Shown: positions 7,937-16,276, numbered from the stretch's first letter. The stretch is DNA of 32,651 bases from Paenalcaligenes sp035302345 (GCA_035302345.1 DATGSS010000035.1:1-32651); one strand, 5' to 3'. The notes: generated by a model from the letters alone, not told the origin. A program made the numbers and translations.

Positions 7937-8758
7937 TTAAGCTAGCGCTTGCTGTATGGCTTGATGCGTTTGCTGGGCCGTTTTCTTGGCAGCCTCTAGC
8001 CAATCATCGCCTGCGCTGGCATATAGAATCGCGCGGGCCGAATTGATCAGCATGCCTCGTCCCTGACTATCTTTGCCGGCAGCAACTGTGGCGTCAATGT
8101 CACCGCCCTGAGCCCCAATGCCTGGGATCAACAAGGGCATATCACCAACCTCTTTCCTGATACGAGCGATCTCATTAGGGTACGTGGCCCCAACTACCAG
8201 ACCGCATTGCTGGTGCTCATTCCATTGCTCGGCAATCATGCGTGCAATATGTACATACAGTGGGGTGCCATCCGCTAAATTTAAAAATTGCAGATCTGAG
8301 CCTCCTGGGTTTGAGGTGCGGCACAAAATAAAAACACCTTTCTGACGCCATTCTAAAAACGGTGCCACGCTGTCGTAACCCATATATGGGTTGATGGTTA
8401 CAGCATCGGCTTGGTAACGCTCAAAGGCTTCGCGTGCATAGTGCTCAGCCGTGGTGCCGATATCGCCGCGTTTGGCATCCAGGACGAGTAAGTGCTGAGG
8501 ATAACGCTCTTTGATATAAGCGCACAAAGCTTGGAGCTGTTCTTCGGCGGCAGCTGAAGAAAAATAAGCAATTTGGGGTTTGAAAGCGCAGGTATATGGC
8601 GCACATACATCGACCATTTGTCGGCAGAACTCATATAAAGGTTCGGGATGTGTGCTCAGGTGCGCAGGGAAGCGTTTGGGGTCCGGATCCAAGCCCAATG
8701 TGAGCATGGATTGATTGAGTGACCAGCTGCGGGTGAGTTTTTGGGTAAAAGATGCCAT
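7937..8758 (-). CDS. pyrF: Orotidine 5'-phosphate decarboxylase (type 2)
   Basis: Decarboxylates OMP to UMP, the last step of pyrimidine synthesis. The catalytic DAKRGDIGTTAEHYA motif lies near residue 94 with Lys and the two Asp present. GLDPDPKRFP near residue 22, INPYMGYDSVAPFL and IPGIGAQGGD are characteristic of the longer type 2 enzymes, and 273 residues fits that type. It is transcribed toward pncC and follows dgkA by 27 bases on the same strand. Confidence 0.95.
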   Translation of the reverse strand: MASFTQKLTRSWSLNQSMLTLGLDPDPKRFPAHLSTHPEPLYEFCRQMVDVCAPYTCAFKPQIAYFSSAAAEEQLQALCAYIKERYPQHLLVLDAKRGDIGTTAEHYAREAFERYQADAVTINPYMGYDSVAPFLEWRQKGVFILCRTSNPGGSDLQFLNLADGTPLYVHIARMIAEQWNEHQQCGLVVGATYPNEIARIRKEVGDMPLLIPGIGAQGGDIDATVAAGKDSQGRGMLINSARAILYASAGDDWLEAAKKTAQQTHQAIQQALA

Positions 8759-8785
8759 AGACGCTATTGTGCGTTGAAATCACAA

Positions 8786-9175
8786 TCAAAAATAATTGGG
8801 GATCAGTACGGCCGCCCAAACGCAGATAGCTACCACAAAACTCAGTAATACTGCGGCGCTGCCAATGTCTTTGGCGCGGCCAACCAACGGATGATAATCT
8901 GGCTGTACAGCATCTGCAAGGGTTTCCACAGCAGAATTCAATAGCTCGACAATTAAAATAAAAAGTAGGCTGGCTACCAGTATAAAAAACTGACTCCAGC
9001 TTTTACTCAGCCAAAAGGCAATAGGTAAAGCCACGAGGCATAGCAGTAGTTCTTGGCGAAAAGCGGCCTCGTGAATATAGGCGGAACGGATTCCTTGGCA
9101 TGAATAGCTAAAGGCTCTGGCTATGCGTTGGATGCCGCCACGACTCTTGAAAGAGGAGCTGGATGGGCGTTTCAT
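8786..9175 (-). CDS. dgkA: Diacylglycerol kinase (DgkA family)
   Basis: Small integral membrane kinase that recycles diacylglycerol to phosphatidic acid. It has the HEAAFRQELLLCL motif near residues 35-47, ELLNSAVETLAD with the catalytic glutamate near residue 77, and DIGSAAVLLSF near 105. Three hydrophobic segments (about 44-58, 62-82 and 107-127) match the trimeric DgkA fold; 129 residues is close to the 122 of E. coli. It lies downstream of the groESL terminator, so it probably has its own promoter and leads into pyrF. Confidence 0.94.
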   Translation of the reverse strand: MKRPSSSSFKSRGGIQRIARAFSYSCQGIRSAYIHEAAFRQELLLCLVALPIAFWLSKSWSQFFILVASLLFILIVELLNSAVETLADAVQPDYHPLVGRAKDIGSAAVLLSFVVAICVWAAVLIPNYF

Positions 9176-9190
9176 GCTTTATATATAGCA

Positions 9191-9223
9191 AAAAACCCTG
9201 CTGGGCAAAAGCCAGCAGGGTTT
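9191..9223 (-). terminator. Intrinsic terminator of groESL
   Basis: A perfect 12-bp stem (9193-9204 with 9212-9223, arms AAACCCTGCTGG / CCAGCAGGGTTT) and a 7-nt loop are followed on the minus strand by a run of T that becomes the U-tract. It stands about 50 bases after the groEL stop. Confidence 0.88.
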
Positions 9224-9271
9224 AATGAGATCCCAGAGGTAAACTCTGGTTTCGCATTGGCTAGGGGTAAT

Positions 9272-10927
9272 TTAGAAACCCATGCCGCCCATGCCGCCCA
9301 TACCACCCATGGCGCCCATGTCAGGCATGGCGTTTGCGTCGCTCTTTTCCTCGGCAATCTCGGCAATAGCAACTTCGGTGGTTAACAGCAAGCTAGCAAT
9401 GGAAGCAGCATTTTGCAGTGCAGTGCGTGTGACTTTGGTTGGGTCTAGCACGCCCTGTGCAACGAGGTCACCAAACTCACCAGTGGCAGCGTTGTAGCCG
9501 TAGTTGCCTTCGTGCTCGGCAACCTGGTTAACAATTACGCTAGGCTCTTCGCCAGCATTGCTGACAATGGTGCGTAGGGGAGCTTCGATGGCGCGCAGTA
9601 CAAGCTTGATACCAGCCTCTTGGTCGAGGTTTTCGGCAGCCAGCTTGGCGACTGCATCACGGGTGCGCAGTAATGCTACACCACCGCCAGGAACGATACC
9701 CTCTTCGACAGCTGCACGGGTAGCGTGCAAGGCATCTTCGACGCGGTCTTTCTTTTCTTTCATCTCGACTTCGGTGGCTGCACCTACGCGGATAACAGCG
9801 ACACCGCCAGCGAGCTTAGCTACACGCTCTTGCAGCTTTTCGCGGTCGTAGTCAGAGGTGGCCTCTTCGATCTGAGCGCGGATTTGCTTGACACGAGCTT
9901 CGATAGAAACGCTGTCACCAGCACCATCGATAATTGTGGTGTCTTCTTTGCGAACTTCGACGCGCTTGGCTTGGCCCAAGTGCTCAACGGTAGCGCCTTC
10001 GAGGGTCATACCGGTCTCTTCGGAGATGACGGTACCACCGGTCAGAACAGCGATGTCCTCGAGCATGGCCTTGCGACGGTCACCAAAGCCAGGAGCTTTG
10101 ACGGCAGTAGCCTTGAGGATGCCACGGATGTTGTTCACAACCAAAGTGGCCAATGCTTCGCCTTCGACGTCTTCGGCGATGATCAGCAGAGGACGGTTGG
10201 ATTTAGCAACCTCTTCGAGGATGGGCAACAGGTCGCGGATGTTGCTGATCTTTTTGTCATAGATCAGGATGTAGGGCTCATCGAGCTCAGCAGCCTGTTT
10301 CTCGGGGGAGGTGATGAAATAGGGGGACAGGTAGCCGCGGTCAAATTGCATGCCCTCGACGACGTCGAGCTCATTGTCTAAAGACTGACCGTCTTCTACG
10401 GTGATCACGCCTTCTTTGCCAACTTTTTCCATGGCGTCAGCGATGATCTGGCCGATGGATTGATCGGCGTTGGCAGAAATGGCACCTACTTGGGCGATTT
10501 CTTTGCCTGTGGTGCATGGACGGGAAAGCTCGCGCAGCTGCTCTACTGCAGTTTCGACAGCTTTGTCGATACCGCGCTTGAGGTCCATGGGGTTGATACC
10601 AGCGGCAACGTACTTGAGACCCTCTTCGACGATGGCCTGTGCGAGGACGGTGGCAGTGGTTGTACCGTCACCAGCGTTATCAGCTGTTTTAGAGGCAACC
10701 TCTTTGACCAGTTGGGCACCGATGTTTTCAAACTTGTCTTTGAGCTCGATTTCTTTCGCTACGGAAACACCGTCTTTGGTTACGGAAGGAGCACCAAAGG
10801 AACGATCTAGCACCACGTTGCGGCCTTTGGGGCCCATGGTGGTTTTTACCGCATTAGCGAGAGTGTTGACACCACGTACGATGCTTGTACGTGCTTTATC
10901 ACCAAAATATACTTGCTTTGCAACCAT
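9272..10927 (-). CDS. groEL: Chaperonin GroEL
   Basis: 60-kDa chaperonin, forming a double ring of 14 subunits that folds proteins with GroES. It is full length (551 residues). It opens MVAKQVYFGDKAR and carries VKTTMGPKGRNVVLD, the ATP-site GDGTTTATVLAQ near residue 86, the AAVEEGIVPGGGVALLR signature near residue 405 and a C-terminal GGM repeat tail ending GMGF. It is cotranscribed with groES 32 bases upstream and ends at a strong terminator. Confidence 0.98.
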   Translation of the reverse strand: MVAKQVYFGDKARTSIVRGVNTLANAVKTTMGPKGRNVVLDRSFGAPSVTKDGVSVAKEIELKDKFENIGAQLVKEVASKTADNAGDGTTTATVLAQAIVEEGLKYVAAGINPMDLKRGIDKAVETAVEQLRELSRPCTTGKEIAQVGAISANADQSIGQIIADAMEKVGKEGVITVEDGQSLDNELDVVEGMQFDRGYLSPYFITSPEKQAAELDEPYILIYDKKISNIRDLLPILEEVAKSNRPLLIIAEDVEGEALATLVVNNIRGILKATAVKAPGFGDRRKAMLEDIAVLTGGTVISEETGMTLEGATVEHLGQAKRVEVRKEDTTIIDGAGDSVSIEARVKQIRAQIEEATSDYDREKLQERVAKLAGGVAVIRVGAATEVEMKEKKDRVEDALHATRAAVEEGIVPGGGVALLRTRDAVAKLAAENLDQEAGIKLVLRAIEAPLRTIVSNAGEEPSVIVNQVAEHEGNYGYNAATGEFGDLVAQGVLDPTKVTRTALQNAASIASLLLTTEVAIAEIAEEKSDANAMPDMGAMGGMGGMGGMGF

Positions 10928-10959
10928 TGTGTTTAATCCTTAAGGTTTTTCTGAATGAT

Positions 10960-11247
10960 TTACTCGACGATTGCCAGGATTTCTTCTTCGCGGATAACGA
11001 GTAACTCTTCGCCGTCAACTTTTACGGTTTGTCCAGCATATTTGCCAAACAAGACCTTGTCGCCCGCTTTGACATCGAGTGGAAGTACCTTGCCGTCGTC
11101 GGTGCGCTTACCAGGGCCTACAGCGACGACCTCGCCTTGGTCGGGCTTTTCAGCAGCGCTATCAGGAATGACAATACCTGATTCGGTGGTGCGCTCGTTT
11201 TCCAAGCGCTTGACGATCACTCGATCGTTCAAAGGACGCAGTGCCAT
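10960..11247 (-). CDS. groES: Co-chaperonin GroES
   Basis: The heptameric lid of GroEL, 95 residues. It starts MALRPLNDRVIVKRLE and carries the mobile-loop region TESGIVIPDSAAEKPDQGEV at about 21-40, KAGDKVLFGKYAG near 62-74 and a typical C-terminal VIREEEILAIVE. A GGAGTG ribosome site stands seven bases before the ATG. It is first in the groESL operon, with a CIRCE operator 50 bases upstream. Confidence 0.98.
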   Translation of the reverse strand: MALRPLNDRVIVKRLENERTTESGIVIPDSAAEKPDQGEVVAVGPGKRTDDGKVLPLDVKAGDKVLFGKYAGQTVKVDGEELLVIREEEILAIVE

Positions 11248-11296
11248 AGTTACACTCCTGTATTAAAAGAGAATTGATAGTCGTAAATTACTGTTG

Positions 11297-11323
11297 TTAG
11301 CACTCTCTGCTTACGAGTGCTAA
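11297..11323 (-). promoter_or_regulatory. CIRCE operator (HrcA binding site)
   Basis: TTAGCACTC (11297-11305), nine bases, GAGTGCTAA (11315-11323): an exact match to the CIRCE consensus. It lies between the groES promoter -10 box and the gene, so binding of the HrcA repressor would block initiation until heat shock inactivates HrcA. Confidence 0.95.
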
Positions 11324-11350
11324 TTATAAAGATAGATAAACTTTTTTCAA
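11323..11350 (-). promoter_or_regulatory. Sigma-70 type promoter of groESL
   Basis: On the minus strand TTGAAA (complement of 11345-11350) is followed after 16 bases by a perfect TATAAT (complement of 11323-11328). The -10 box abuts the CIRCE element. The -35 region reads CTTGAAA, which also resembles the sigma-32 -35 box, but no sigma-32 -10 box follows. Confidence 0.8.
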
Positions 11351-11468
11351 GTGTTAAATCGCAACTCAGAGAAGTCAATTTATGACAAAAGACTCGCTGC
11401 TTTGTTCGCTTTCACTTACACTAGTTGGGGCCAATTGATTTTACTTCAAGAGTGGGTGGGCCGCTAAA

Positions 11469-11487
11469 TTGTAAACAATGGTTACAA
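11469..11487. promoter_or_regulatory. Inverted repeat upstream of ackA
   Basis: TTGTAA and TTACAA face each other across 7 bases, about 30 bases before the ackA start. The spacing and symmetry suit a dimeric regulator, but I do not recognise the protein and chance is possible. Confidence 0.3.
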
Positions 11488-11516
11488 CACCGTTTCAAGT
11501 CTGAGCCGAGAAAATA

Positions 11517-12749
11517 ATGAGTACTGAGCGTTTATTGGTTATTAATGCTGGCAGCTCCAGCCTCAAATTCCATTTGTACCAGGTGCGTGATTTTGAACAC
11601 GCGACTTATGAGGATCTTAGTTTGCTGTATGCGGGCAACCTATCAGGCATTGGCACCGATATTGCTCATTTGTGCATTCGTGATGCCCAGGGCCAACCTG
11701 TCCTAGATCGTTCTGCTGCACCCGGCGAGGCGGGCAGTTTGGGCGAGGCGCAGGCTTTTTTGGCGCTTTGGTTCCAAGAAAATGTAGATGGCCCACCGGC
11801 AGCGGTAGGGCATCGTATTGTGCATGGTGGCGCCGAGATGCATGGCAGTGTGGTGATCGATGACAAGGTTGTGGATTATCTCGATGGGCTAGCACCGCTT
11901 GCGCCTTTACACCAACACAACAACCTGGCGCCGGTGCATGTGATCCGCGAGCACTGGCCTGATCTATTGCAGGTGGCATGTTTTGATACTGCCTTTCATC
12001 ACAGTCACAGCGATATGGTGACGCGTTACGCTATCCCCGAGCGCTTTTACGAAAAAGGGGTGCGTCGCTACGGTTTCCATGGATTGTCCTATCAATATAT
12101 AGCTCATTATTTGCAAAATCATCTGCCCGACCTTTACTCGCAGCGTGTAGTGGTTGCGCATTTAGGTTCGGGAGCCTCGGCCTGCATTATGAAACAAGGC
12201 CGCAGTCTCGATACCACAATGGGCTTTACTGCTCTCGAGGGGCTTCCCATGGGCACACGTCCCGGGCGTTTAGATGCTGGGGTTGTGCTGTGGTGGATGC
12301 AAGAGGGGAAATACTCTGCAGACGAGATTCAGGACTTTCTATATAACTGCTCGGGTATGAAAGGCTTATCAGGGTTCAGTGCCGATATGCGCGAGCTACT
12401 CGCTAGCGATGACCTGCGCGCCCAACTAGCTTTAGATTATTATGCGCATCATTCTGCTGAATGTTTGGCTGGCTTGGGGGTGATTGCCCAAGGGATCGAT
12501 GCGATTGTCTTTACCGCAGGGGTAGGTGAGAATAGCGCTCCGATTCGCGCTATGATTGCAGATCGTTTAGGCTGGCTAGGCGCAGAAATAGATCCCGAGG
12601 CTAATGCCAATGGCGAGCTATGTATCTCAACCCCAGACAGTAAAATATCCTTATGGGTGATCCCTACTAACGAAGAGCTCATGATTGCGCGTGACACGTT
12701 GATGTTGGCCCAACGTCAACTGCGGCTGGCTGAACAATCCCATGGCTAA
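11517..12749 (+). CDS. ackA: Acetate kinase
   Basis: Interconverts acetyl phosphate + ADP and acetate + ATP. The N-terminal LVINAGSSSLKF, GHRIVHGGAEMHGS near residue 98, FDTAFHHS near 157, RRYGFHGLSYQYI near 181, HLGSGASACIMKQGRSLDTTMGF near 210, GTRPGRLDAGVV and FTAGVGENSAPIR near 330 cover the conserved ASKHA-family active site. Its 410 residues fit the family. No phosphotransacetylase gene is next to it, unlike the common ackA-pta pair; the next gene is ahpC behind its own promoter. Confidence 0.96.
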   Translation: MSTERLLVINAGSSSLKFHLYQVRDFEHATYEDLSLLYAGNLSGIGTDIAHLCIRDAQGQPVLDRSAAPGEAGSLGEAQAFLALWFQENVDGPPAAVGHRIVHGGAEMHGSVVIDDKVVDYLDGLAPLAPLHQHNNLAPVHVIREHWPDLLQVACFDTAFHHSHSDMVTRYAIPERFYEKGVRRYGFHGLSYQYIAHYLQNHLPDLYSQRVVVAHLGSGASACIMKQGRSLDTTMGFTALEGLPMGTRPGRLDAGVVLWWMQEGKYSADEIQDFLYNCSGMKGLSGFSADMRELLASDDLRAQLALDYYAHHSAECLAGLGVIAQGIDAIVFTAGVGENSAPIRAMIADRLGWLGAEIDPEANANGELCISTPDSKISLWVIPTNEELMIARDTLMLAQRQLRLAEQSHG

Positions 12750-12887
12750 TTTAAAAGTTGTTATCTTTAAAGGCTGTTATCGTATTTATGGCTTGACATG
12801 TGCTAGTCTGGCTACGTTTAAGTAGGAAGCAACCTGTAAAAACATTATCCACCCCTGTTCAAGCTCTAGTGGTTTGTTTTATACTGA

Positions 12888-12904
12888 TTTGCTCAATGAG
12901 CAAA
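12888..12904. promoter_or_regulatory. Perfect dyad TTTGCTC-AAT-GAGCAAA
   Basis: Seven-base arms around a three-base centre, starting three bases after a TATACT hexamer (12880-12885). Without a following T-run it does not look like a terminator. As an operator it would sit at the start site of a possible distal promoter. Confidence 0.4.
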
Positions 12905-12967
12905 CAGCACTACATTGAAATATGCAGCACCAAAAAATAGATTGGCATGTTAATGGCTGCGTAGTCG

Positions 12968-13004
12968 ATAGTTAAATGCTATTGGTTTTATTAAAATAAT
13001 CAAT
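12968..13004 (+). promoter_or_regulatory. Probable OxyR binding site of ahpC
   Basis: ATAG-N7-CTAT at 12968-12982 is an exact match to one OxyR half-site pair. After seven bases comes a weaker copy, ATTA-N7-CAAT (12990-13004). The four-motif, 37-base layout ends directly before the -35 box, the position expected for OxyR activation of ahpC. Confidence 0.65.
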
Positions 13005-13033
13005 TTTACAAATCAGATGCTGCTTCCTATAAT
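13005..13033 (+). promoter_or_regulatory. Sigma-70 promoter of ahpC
   Basis: TTTACA (13005-13010), 17 bases, TATAAT (13028-13033), followed by a leader of about 40 bases to the ahpC start with CGGAGA as ribosome site. Confidence 0.8.
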
Positions 13034-13076
13034 TTAATCACAGTGATTCATTAAACGATTTACGGAGATAGCAAAT

Positions 13077-13640
13077 ATGTCTTTGATCAACACACAGATT
13101 TTGCCTTTCAAGTCCATGGCCTACCACAATGGTGAGTTCGTCGAGTTCACCAACGAGAGCATCGCTGGCAAGTGGTCCGTGTTTGTGTTTTACCCTGCAG
13201 ACTTTACTTTCGTATGCCCCACCGAGCTAGAAGACTTGGCCGAGCACTACGAAGAGTTTCAGCAGCTAGGTGTCGAGGTATTCTCTGTTTCCACAGATAC
13301 CCACTTTACCCACAAAGCATGGCACGACAGCTCACCTGCCATTGGCAAGGTGCAGTACCCCATGCTCGCTGACCCCACCCATCAGCTCTCCAGAAACTTC
13401 CAGGTGCTGATCGAAGAAGAGGGCGTTGCTCTGCGCGGTACCTTTATTGTTTGCCCCGAAGGCAACATCAAGGCCTACGAAGTACACGACAACGGTATTG
13501 GCCGTGATGCACGCGAGTTGCTCCGCAAAGTACGCGCTGCTAAGTACATCGCCGAGAACCCTGGTGAGGTTTGCCCCGCCAAGTGGGAAGAGGGCGCTGA
13601 CACGCTCAAGCCTTCCTTGGACCTTGTTGGCAAGATCTAA
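13077..13640 (+). CDS. ahpC: Alkyl hydroperoxide reductase subunit C (2-Cys peroxiredoxin)
   Basis: Reduces hydrogen peroxide, organic peroxides and peroxynitrite in the cytoplasm. The peroxidatic cysteine is Cys47 in FTFVCPTEL and the resolving cysteine is Cys166 in GEVCPAKW. Its 187 residues are exactly the length of E. coli AhpC. The oxidised form is recycled by AhpF, encoded next. It is likely induced by OxyR through the upstream site, and a strong terminator follows, so ahpF may get less transcript or only read-through. Confidence 0.98.
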   Translation: MSLINTQILPFKSMAYHNGEFVEFTNESIAGKWSVFVFYPADFTFVCPTELEDLAEHYEEFQQLGVEVFSVSTDTHFTHKAWHDSSPAIGKVQYPMLADPTHQLSRNFQVLIEEEGVALRGTFIVCPEGNIKAYEVHDNGIGRDARELLRKVRAAKYIAENPGEVCPAKWEEGADTLKPSLDLVGKI

Positions 13641-13679
13641 TACGGGCATAGCTGTCTAAGGTATTAATACCCCTTAGCG

Positions 13680-13712
13680 AGCGCCCAACACACCGTTGGG
13701 CGCTTTTTTTTC
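13680..13712 (+). terminator. Intrinsic terminator after ahpC
   Basis: A GC-rich 9-10 bp stem (GCGCCCAAC at 13681-13689, GTTGGGCGC at 13695-13703) with a 5-nt loop and a run of eight or nine T. It lies 40 bases after ahpC and 60 before ahpF, and probably sets the ratio of the abundant AhpC to AhpF. Confidence 0.88.
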
Positions 13713-13772
13713 GCTAATCTCGCCAAATCACGCCAATTAAGCACCACAATTACAGCTATAAGGGAATTCAAA

Positions 13773-15326
13773 ATGTTAGACGCCGATTTAAAAGCTCAGT
13801 TAAAAGAGTACCTAACGCGACTGTCCCAACCCATCGAGCTTATCGCCTCGTTGGACGGTGAGGCCAAATCTACCGAGTTGAGACAGCTGCTAGAAGAAAT
13901 CACAGCATTAAATGATCAGATTACTTATAAAGAGGATGCTGATCTTATTGAGCGCAAGCCCGCTTTTCGTATTCAACGCGTAGATAGCGATATTTATGTG
14001 GATTTTGCAGGCATTCCGCTAGGCCATGAATTCACCTCATTAGTGTTGGCCCTTTTACAAGTGGGTGGATACGAAATAAAAGTCGATCCGCAGGTGGCCG
14101 ATCAAATTCGCAATCTGCCTGGCGAGTATCTCTTTGAGACCTATTTTTCTCTGAGTTGCCAAAACTGCCCGGACGTTGTGCAGGCACTCAACGCGATGTC
14201 CGTACTGAACCCAAATATCCGTCACATTTCTATAGACGGGGCACTCTTCCAAGACGAGGTCGAAGAGCGTCAGGTGATGTCTGTACCGGCCGTCTATTTG
14301 AATGGTGAATCCTTTCACTTTGGTCGCGCAAATATCGAAGAGCTACTAGCCAAAATGGGTGTAGGCGATAGCGAAGAACAAATCCAGGCGCTCAATGAAA
14401 AAGATCCTTATGATGTGCTCATCGTTGGGGGTGGTCCAGCGGGTGCTGCTGCAGCCATTTATGCTGCTCGTAAAGGGATTCGCACCGGTGTGGTGGCTGA
14501 GCGCTTTGGTGGGCAGGTCTTGGATACCTTGGCCATCGAGAACTTTATTTCTGTGAAATATACCGAAGGCCCTCAATTTGCGACTGCCTTAGAAGAGCAC
14601 GTACGAGACTACGATGTAGACATCATGAATGTGCAGGTCGCTGAAAAACTGATACCAGGTAAACAGCACGAACTACAACTGGCTAATGGCGCAACGCTCA
14701 AAGCCCGCACAGTCGTCTTGGCGACCGGAGCGCGCTGGCGCGAGCTGGGTGTACCGGGCGAGCAAGAATACCGCAATCGGGGAGTGGCTTATTGCCCTCA
14801 CTGTGATGGTCCTCTTTACAAAGGTAAGCCCATCGCAGTTGTGGGGGGTGGTAACTCGGGTGTCGAGGCTGCCATTGATTTAGCTGGGGTGACCAAGCAC
14901 GTCACGTTGCTCGAGTTTGGCTCCGAGTTACGCGCTGATGAGGTCTTGCAACGCAAGCTCAACAGCCTGCCCAACGTGACCGTCATTACTCAGGCTGAAA
15001 CCACCGAGATTTTAGGTGATGACAGCAAGGTCACAGGTCTACGCTACAAAGACCGCAGTGACGATTCAATGCATGATATCGAGTTGGATGGTGTCTTTGT
15101 TCAAATTGGCTTGTTGCCTAATACCGAGTGGCTCGAAGATACCGTCGAGCGTAATCAATTTGGTGAAATCGTGATCGATGATCGCGGCGCTACCTCGATA
15201 CCCGGTGTATTTGCTGCGGGCGACGCTACCACCGTGCCTTATAAGCAGATTGTCATTGCTGCAGGGCAGGGGGCAGCAGCAGCGCTATCCGCTTTTGATT
15301 ACATGATTCGCTCTGGCGAGGACTAA
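13773..15326 (+). CDS. ahpF: Alkyl hydroperoxide reductase subunit F
   Basis: NADH-dependent flavoprotein that reduces AhpC. The N-terminal tandem thioredoxin-fold domain (about 1-195) carries the CQNC redox pair (Cys129, Cys132). After a linker comes the thioredoxin-reductase-like part with the FAD motif VGGGPAGAAAAIYAARKG near 215, the second redox pair CPHC (341-344), an NAD-binding VVGGGNSGVEAAIDL near 355 and the FAD motif GVFAAGDATTVPYKQ near 478. Its 517 residues are typical. It follows ahpC after the terminator. Confidence 0.98.
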   Translation: MLDADLKAQLKEYLTRLSQPIELIASLDGEAKSTELRQLLEEITALNDQITYKEDADLIERKPAFRIQRVDSDIYVDFAGIPLGHEFTSLVLALLQVGGYEIKVDPQVADQIRNLPGEYLFETYFSLSCQNCPDVVQALNAMSVLNPNIRHISIDGALFQDEVEERQVMSVPAVYLNGESFHFGRANIEELLAKMGVGDSEEQIQALNEKDPYDVLIVGGGPAGAAAAIYAARKGIRTGVVAERFGGQVLDTLAIENFISVKYTEGPQFATALEEHVRDYDVDIMNVQVAEKLIPGKQHELQLANGATLKARTVVLATGARWRELGVPGEQEYRNRGVAYCPHCDGPLYKGKPIAVVGGGNSGVEAAIDLAGVTKHVTLLEFGSELRADEVLQRKLNSLPNVTVITQAETTEILGDDSKVTGLRYKDRSDDSMHDIELDGVFVQIGLLPNTEWLEDTVERNQFGEIVIDDRGATSIPGVFAAGDATTVPYKQIVIAAGQGAAAALSAFDYMIRSGED

Positions 15327-15366
15327 AAGCAAAATAGACTAGACGCCTGATAAGCTGGCATTTGTA

Positions 15367-16083
15367 TTAGTGGGCAGTAGGTTCTTTCCTATGTTGTTGG
15401 AAAAAATCTGCTGCCCATTGTGCGTATAGATGGTTGTTCATTTGCTGTGTTGCCAGGGCCTGCAATTGTTCTTCGCGATCGTCAATAGGATCATTACGAA
15501 ATTTAATTAACGCCGCGACAAATTCATTACTAAATTCCGGATGGAACTGTATTGAACGTGCTGCAAATGGGTACTGCAGGGCACCAATAGGGCAGTGTTC
15601 CGAACCGCCAATCACCTGAGCCTGGGCAGGGGCTTTGACCACCTGGTCTTGGTGATAGACCAAGACATCATCGGCGGCTAATTCTGGGGTATCAAATTCA
15701 TAATGCTGGATGCCAATACCCCAACCTTTGTGGGATTTTTTTACCTCGCCACCAAAAGCAGCTGCCATGATCTGGTGACCAAAACAAATACCCAACAGGG
15801 GTAGACCGCGGTTAGCGATTTCGCGTAATTGTTCTTTCAAGGGCTGGATCCACGGTAGGTCATCATAAACCCCGTGAGGAGAGCCCGTCACAATAAATCC
15901 GTCGTCCTCGTGATGATCCAAATCGATGGACTCACCTTCAAACACAGAAACTATCCTAAAGTGTGCATTGGGCAGCACAGGCTGTAGCCACTGCGCGATC
16001 ATGTGTGGATAGCGCCCATAGCGTTCTGCCATGGTGGGATGGGATGCGCCAGTCTCAATGATGCAAATATTTAAGTGCGTCAT
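15367..16083 (-). CDS. Class I glutamine amidotransferase, GMP-synthase-like
   Basis: A stand-alone glutaminase-type domain of 238 residues. The nucleophile Cys100 lies in LLGICFGHQ, and His181 and Glu183 in FHPEF complete the triad. An oxyanion-type VTGSPHGVYDD is at about 65-75. Closest recognisable relatives are the GMP synthase-like amidotransferases (YfeJ type), not a subunit of a known biosynthetic enzyme. No synthetase partner is adjacent. The substrate is unknown; some relatives act on gamma-glutamyl compounds. Both neighbours are in other transcription units. Confidence 0.85.
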   Translation of the reverse strand: MTHLNICIIETGASHPTMAERYGRYPHMIAQWLQPVLPNAHFRIVSVFEGESIDLDHHEDDGFIVTGSPHGVYDDLPWIQPLKEQLREIANRGLPLLGICFGHQIMAAAFGGEVKKSHKGWGIGIQHYEFDTPELAADDVLVYHQDQVVKAPAQAQVIGGSEHCPIGALQYPFAARSIQFHPEFSNEFVAALIKFRNDPIDDREEQLQALATQQMNNHLYAQWAADFFQQHRKEPTAH

Positions 16084-16227
16084 GGTAGGGCCTAAAAAAT
16101 CAGTGAGCAGTATGTCGAGAGGCGTTTTTTTGCGTTATATTATTTTCTTGCCTTATGGGTACAGTATAAGCGTTCACAAAAATTGAATCAGCAAAGTGCC
16201 GTTTACGTAGCGGGGCATTGTTCAGGA

Positions 16228-16245
16228 GCACAAAGCATTTTGTGC
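16228..16245. promoter_or_regulatory. Perfect inverted repeat before leuE-ddh
   Basis: GCACAAA-GCAT-TTTGTGC, an 18-base perfect dyad about 30 bases upstream of the exporter start. It could be an operator for the two-gene unit or a short hairpin in the leader. The binding protein is unknown. Confidence 0.45.
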
Positions 16246-16276
16246 ATCAATAAGCAGTAAAAAGTTAGGAGGCAGG

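Larger units (their letters stand above)
12750..13076 (+). other. Intergenic region ackA-ahpC (327 bases)
   Basis: No credible gene is seen; a 17-codon frame at 12922-12975 has no ribosome site. The region holds a perfect dyad at 12888-12904, an OxyR-like site at 12968-13004 and the ahpC promoter at 13005-13033. An isolated TTGACA at 12793-12798 and a TATACT at 12880-12885 might belong to a second, distal promoter. No clear terminator for ackA is present. Confidence 0.6.

Noticed and set aside
9282..10943. Several long open frames on the plus strand opposite groEL and groES
   Set aside because: They are frame shadows of a highly biased, strongly conserved gene; no ribosome sites and no family-like motifs.
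12922..12975. 17-codon open frame between ackA and ahpC
   Set aside because: No ribosome binding site, overlaps the OxyR-like site, and no recognisable product.
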